Shown one piece after another: positions 62,316 to 64,000 of a stretch of DNA of 64,000 bases. The stretch covers positions 2,290,501 through 2,354,500 of the forward strand of contig NZ_CP040396.1 of assembly GCF_005577435.1 (NCBI RefSeq). The letters run 5' to 3'. A program made the translations under genes and the position numbers. The notes beneath the pieces were generated by a model. The model saw nothing but the letters and a program-made list of their open reading frames with translations. It had not been told where the DNA came from and made no database searches. The stretch comes from Paenibacillus algicola (GTDB lineage: Bacteria > Bacillota > Bacilli > Paenibacillales > Paenibacillaceae). The stretch's first letter is position 1, and each line of letters starts with the position of its first letter.

Positions 62316-62749
62316 CCCTCCAAGCCTCCTTCAAAGATTGAAATGATCTCATCAGCCGTTGCTGCATTCATAATATGCTCCAGGCTCTCCTCTTCGCTGA
62401 AGATCATCGCGACATTGGTCAAGATTTGCATATGGTCTCCACCTGCACCTGCAATACCGATCACGACAAATGCCGGCTCATCTCCACCAAAGTCCACGCC
62501 TTCCGGAAAGCGTACTACAGAAAGACCCGTAGAATGAATGAGCGCCTTGCCTTCCTTCGTCCCGTGCGGAATCGCCAGGCCGCTGCCCATGTAGGTGGAG
62601 GCGATGTCTTCACGCTCGACCATCCGATCAACGTACTCCGGATCAACATGACCGGCTTGAACCAGCAGCTGTCCGGCCATGCGAATCGCTTCATATTTAT
62701 CATTGGCTTTGGCGTCAAGCACTACTTTATCTGCGGAAAGAATACTCAT
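62312..62749 (-). CDS. mtlF: Mannitol PTS enzyme IIA
   Basis: A 145-residue phosphotransferase IIA protein. The phosphorylated His is in SGLAIPHGTKE, and EDIASTYMGSG is also typical. It passes phosphate from HPr to the mannitol IIB. AAAGGTG lies before the ATG at 62749; an upstream in-frame GTG at 62758 is less likely. It is flanked tightly by mtlR (16 bases) and mtlD (overlap). The membrane component mtlA is not in the window. Confidence 0.92.
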   Translation of the reverse strand: MSILSADKVVLDAKANDKYEAIRMAGQLLVQAGHVDPEYVDRMVEREDIASTYMGSGLAIPHGTKEGKALIHSTGLSVVRFPEGVDFGGDEPAFVVIGIAGAGGDHMQILTNVAMIFSEEESLEHIMNAATADEIISIFEGGLEG

Positions 62750-62765
62750 TATGAACACACCTTTA

Positions 62766-64000
62766 TCATTTATTTTTGAAAAAGCTCAGCAGCTCCGTGG
62801 ACAGAAACAGCTTGATTTCCTGCTCACTTCCTTGCTCCATTAAAGTGACAAGCTCTGGCCGGAGCAGCATGGCACTAATCTCGCTCAGCACCTCCAGCGC
62901 TTCCTTCGGCAGCTCCTTCGGTGCCAGCATTAGCAGCATCACACGCATATGGTGTCCGTCCCCCATCGGTAAAGGCGCTTGGAAACGGAATAGAGCTACA
63001 ACAGGCTCCTGGATATGATGACTGCGCGTATGAAAGAGGGCCAGAGAGCTGTCCGGGATGAGCAGACTGCCCTGCCGCTCCCGCTCCAGCAGTAAATCGG
63101 TGACGGCAGCGGGATCCTCCAGCAGCTGCGCTTCCCACAGCTTGGCACAAGCGGAGATCAATACCTCTCGCAGCTCATGGCTCTGTGAATCCAGACTGTA
63201 GCTGTGAAATCGCTCCAATAGCAGCACCATTTCCTGCAGCGTATGCTGCAAGGAAATCATTTCATCCATGGGCTGTACCGTAAAGATCTGCTCTTTTCTA
63301 TTACCCGGGTTCGTACCCGCAATATTCATCTGGTGCAGCGTCGTGGTTCTGATATACTCCATCAGCTGCTCCAGATCTTCCCGGCTCAGCAACGGACTTA
63401 AGCGAATATAGCGCTCTTTAGGAAGCGGCAGGTCTATCGTAGAAATGATCAGATCATATTCTTCCTCCGGAATTCGGGCCGCTTCATACCAGGAGCTGTT
63501 ACGTATAATCTGGATTTGAGGAATTTCCTTCTCCAGCCTCGTGGCGAGCAGCTGAGTCGAGCCAATGCCGCTGCTGCATACAAGAATGGCCCGTACCTCC
63601 TGCTGGAGCTTCTGCAGACGCTCTAAGGATGCACCAAAATGCATCGTCAAAAATCCGATTTCCTCCTCCGGTACGTCCAAATCCCACTGCAGTCCTGCTA
63701 CCGCCTCCTTCACGGTGAGAAACAGGTCTCCATAATCCTTGCGAATCGAGCCCAGCAGCGGATTACGGATGCTTGCACCTTCACGAATCCGTTTCAGCGC
63801 GGGATCAATATGCTGCAGTAATCCCTCGCGCAGCGATTTGTCGCCTTGCAGCGGATAGCCTGTCATCTGTGCGACCCTGTTAATGAGCTGATGAATTTGT
63901 TCCAGCAGATGCAGATCGGTATACATAAAATAAGGCGATGCCCCTTCTAGCTGCAGGGTGTGAAGCAAATATGCGATATGCTCTACCTCTGCCGAGCTGA
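62766..64000 (-). CDS. mtlR: MtlR-type PRD transcriptional activator (partial, C-terminal part)
   Basis: 411 codons of a longer gene; the frame is open to the window edge, so the DNA-binding and first regulatory domains lie outside. Visible: a PTS regulation domain (His in LLQHIDPAL and LTMHFGAS), an EIIB-like domain with its Cys in ILVCSSGIGSTQ (codon at 63576-63578), and a C-terminal EIIA-like domain with His in LALFHTRS. Phosphorylation of these sites by PTS proteins tells the activator whether mannitol is present and preferred sugars absent. It lies directly before mtlF-mtlD. Confidence 0.9.
   Translation of the reverse strand, partial: SSAEVEHIAYLLHTLQLEGASPYFMYTDLHLLEQIHQLINRVAQMTGYPLQGDKSLREGLLQHIDPALKRIREGASIRNPLLGSIRKDYGDLFLTVKEAVAGLQWDLDVPEEEIGFLTMHFGASLERLQKLQQEVRAILVCSSGIGSTQLLATRLEKEIPQIQIIRNSSWYEAARIPEEEYDLIISTIDLPLPKERYIRLSPLLSREDLEQLMEYIRTTTLHQMNIAGTNPGNRKEQIFTVQPMDEMISLQHTLQEMVLLLERFHSYSLDSQSHELREVLISACAKLWEAQLLEDPAAVTDLLLERERQGSLLIPDSSLALFHTRSHHIQEPVVALFRFQAPLPMGDGHHMRVMLLMLAPKELPKEALEVLSEISAMLLRPELVTLMEQGSEQEIKLFLSTELLSFFKNK

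Noticed and set aside
1..64000. CRISPR arrays, tRNA/rRNA genes, complete insertion sequences and prophage genes
   Set aside because: None was seen by eye on either strand. A tRNA or small RNA missed by reading cannot be excluded without a covariance-model search.

Overview
The window reads as a stretch of chromosome from a Paenibacillus-like member of the Bacillales. This is an inference from gene content and style: strong AGGAGG-type ribosome sites, frequent TTG/GTG starts, an aa3-type menaquinol oxidase (qoxABCD), an mntABCD-type manganese transporter, an NrnB-like nuclease, an HmoA-like haem monooxygenase, an LtaS-like enzyme, plant-polymer hydrolases, and operators resembling Bacillus Fur, Zur, MntR, BirA and PhoP sites. 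I saw no rRNA, tRNA, CRISPR array or complete insertion sequence.

Layout. 1-3 kb: a sugar-transfer cluster (the end of one gene, two GT4-type glycosyltransferases, and two small proteins between them), converging on a sugar-nucleotide epimerase. 4.2-9 kb: LtaS-like synthase, a lone bioB behind a BirA-type operator, hmoA with a Fur box inside its promoter, and nrnB. 9-13 kb: qoxABCD on the minus strand. 13.6-17.1 kb: mntABCD with two MntR-like boxes around its promoter. 17.3-23.2 kb: cardiolipin synthase, a secreted coiled-coil protein, a 798-residue protein that appears to hold two isoprenoid-synthase folds in tandem, and small membrane or basic proteins. 23.3-25.5 kb: an ECF sigma/anti-sigma pair among gene remnants. 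25.7-28.3 kb: ArsR-type repressor plus Cd/Zn/Pb-exporting P-type ATPase. 28.4-31.5 kb: MFS transporter and DinG-type helicase. 31.7-37 kb: an AAA ATPase whose promoter overlaps a Zur-like box, a D-aspartate-ligase-like ATP-grasp enzyme, and a GH3 glycosidase with its domains in reverse order.

37-47 kb is an AT-richer accessory stretch of small membrane proteins, lipoproteins, a Cys-rich pentapeptide-repeat protein, a bacteriocin-export-type ABC system and a DUF402 gene. The last two are each interrupted by one in-frame TAA. 47-51 kb: ppk and ppx, convergent, with a three-repeat Pho box before ppk. 51-53 kb: a secreted formylglycine-enzyme-fold protein without catalytic cysteines and a doubly broken GH11 xylanase. 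53-57 kb: a PNPOx-type protein, a LOV-domain (blue-light) histidine kinase and a hybrid histidine kinase. 57-62 kb: MFS transporter, uppP, and a thiosulfate-import-type YeeE/TusA pair. 62-64 kb: mannitol genes mtlR-mtlF-mtlD, with mtlR running off the window end.

Working together: metal homeostasis recurs (Mn import, Cd/Zn export, Fur-linked haem breakdown, a Zur-linked ATPase), as do envelope functions (LtaS, Cls, UppP, ATP-grasp ligase, glycosyltransferases). Several genes are decaying (xylanase, DUF1430 permease, DUF402, two remnants beside the ECF pair, one remnant before ppk), which suggests recent relaxation of selection on accessory functions. Motif residue numbers were counted by hand. 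Family assignments rest on remembered motifs, not on searches.
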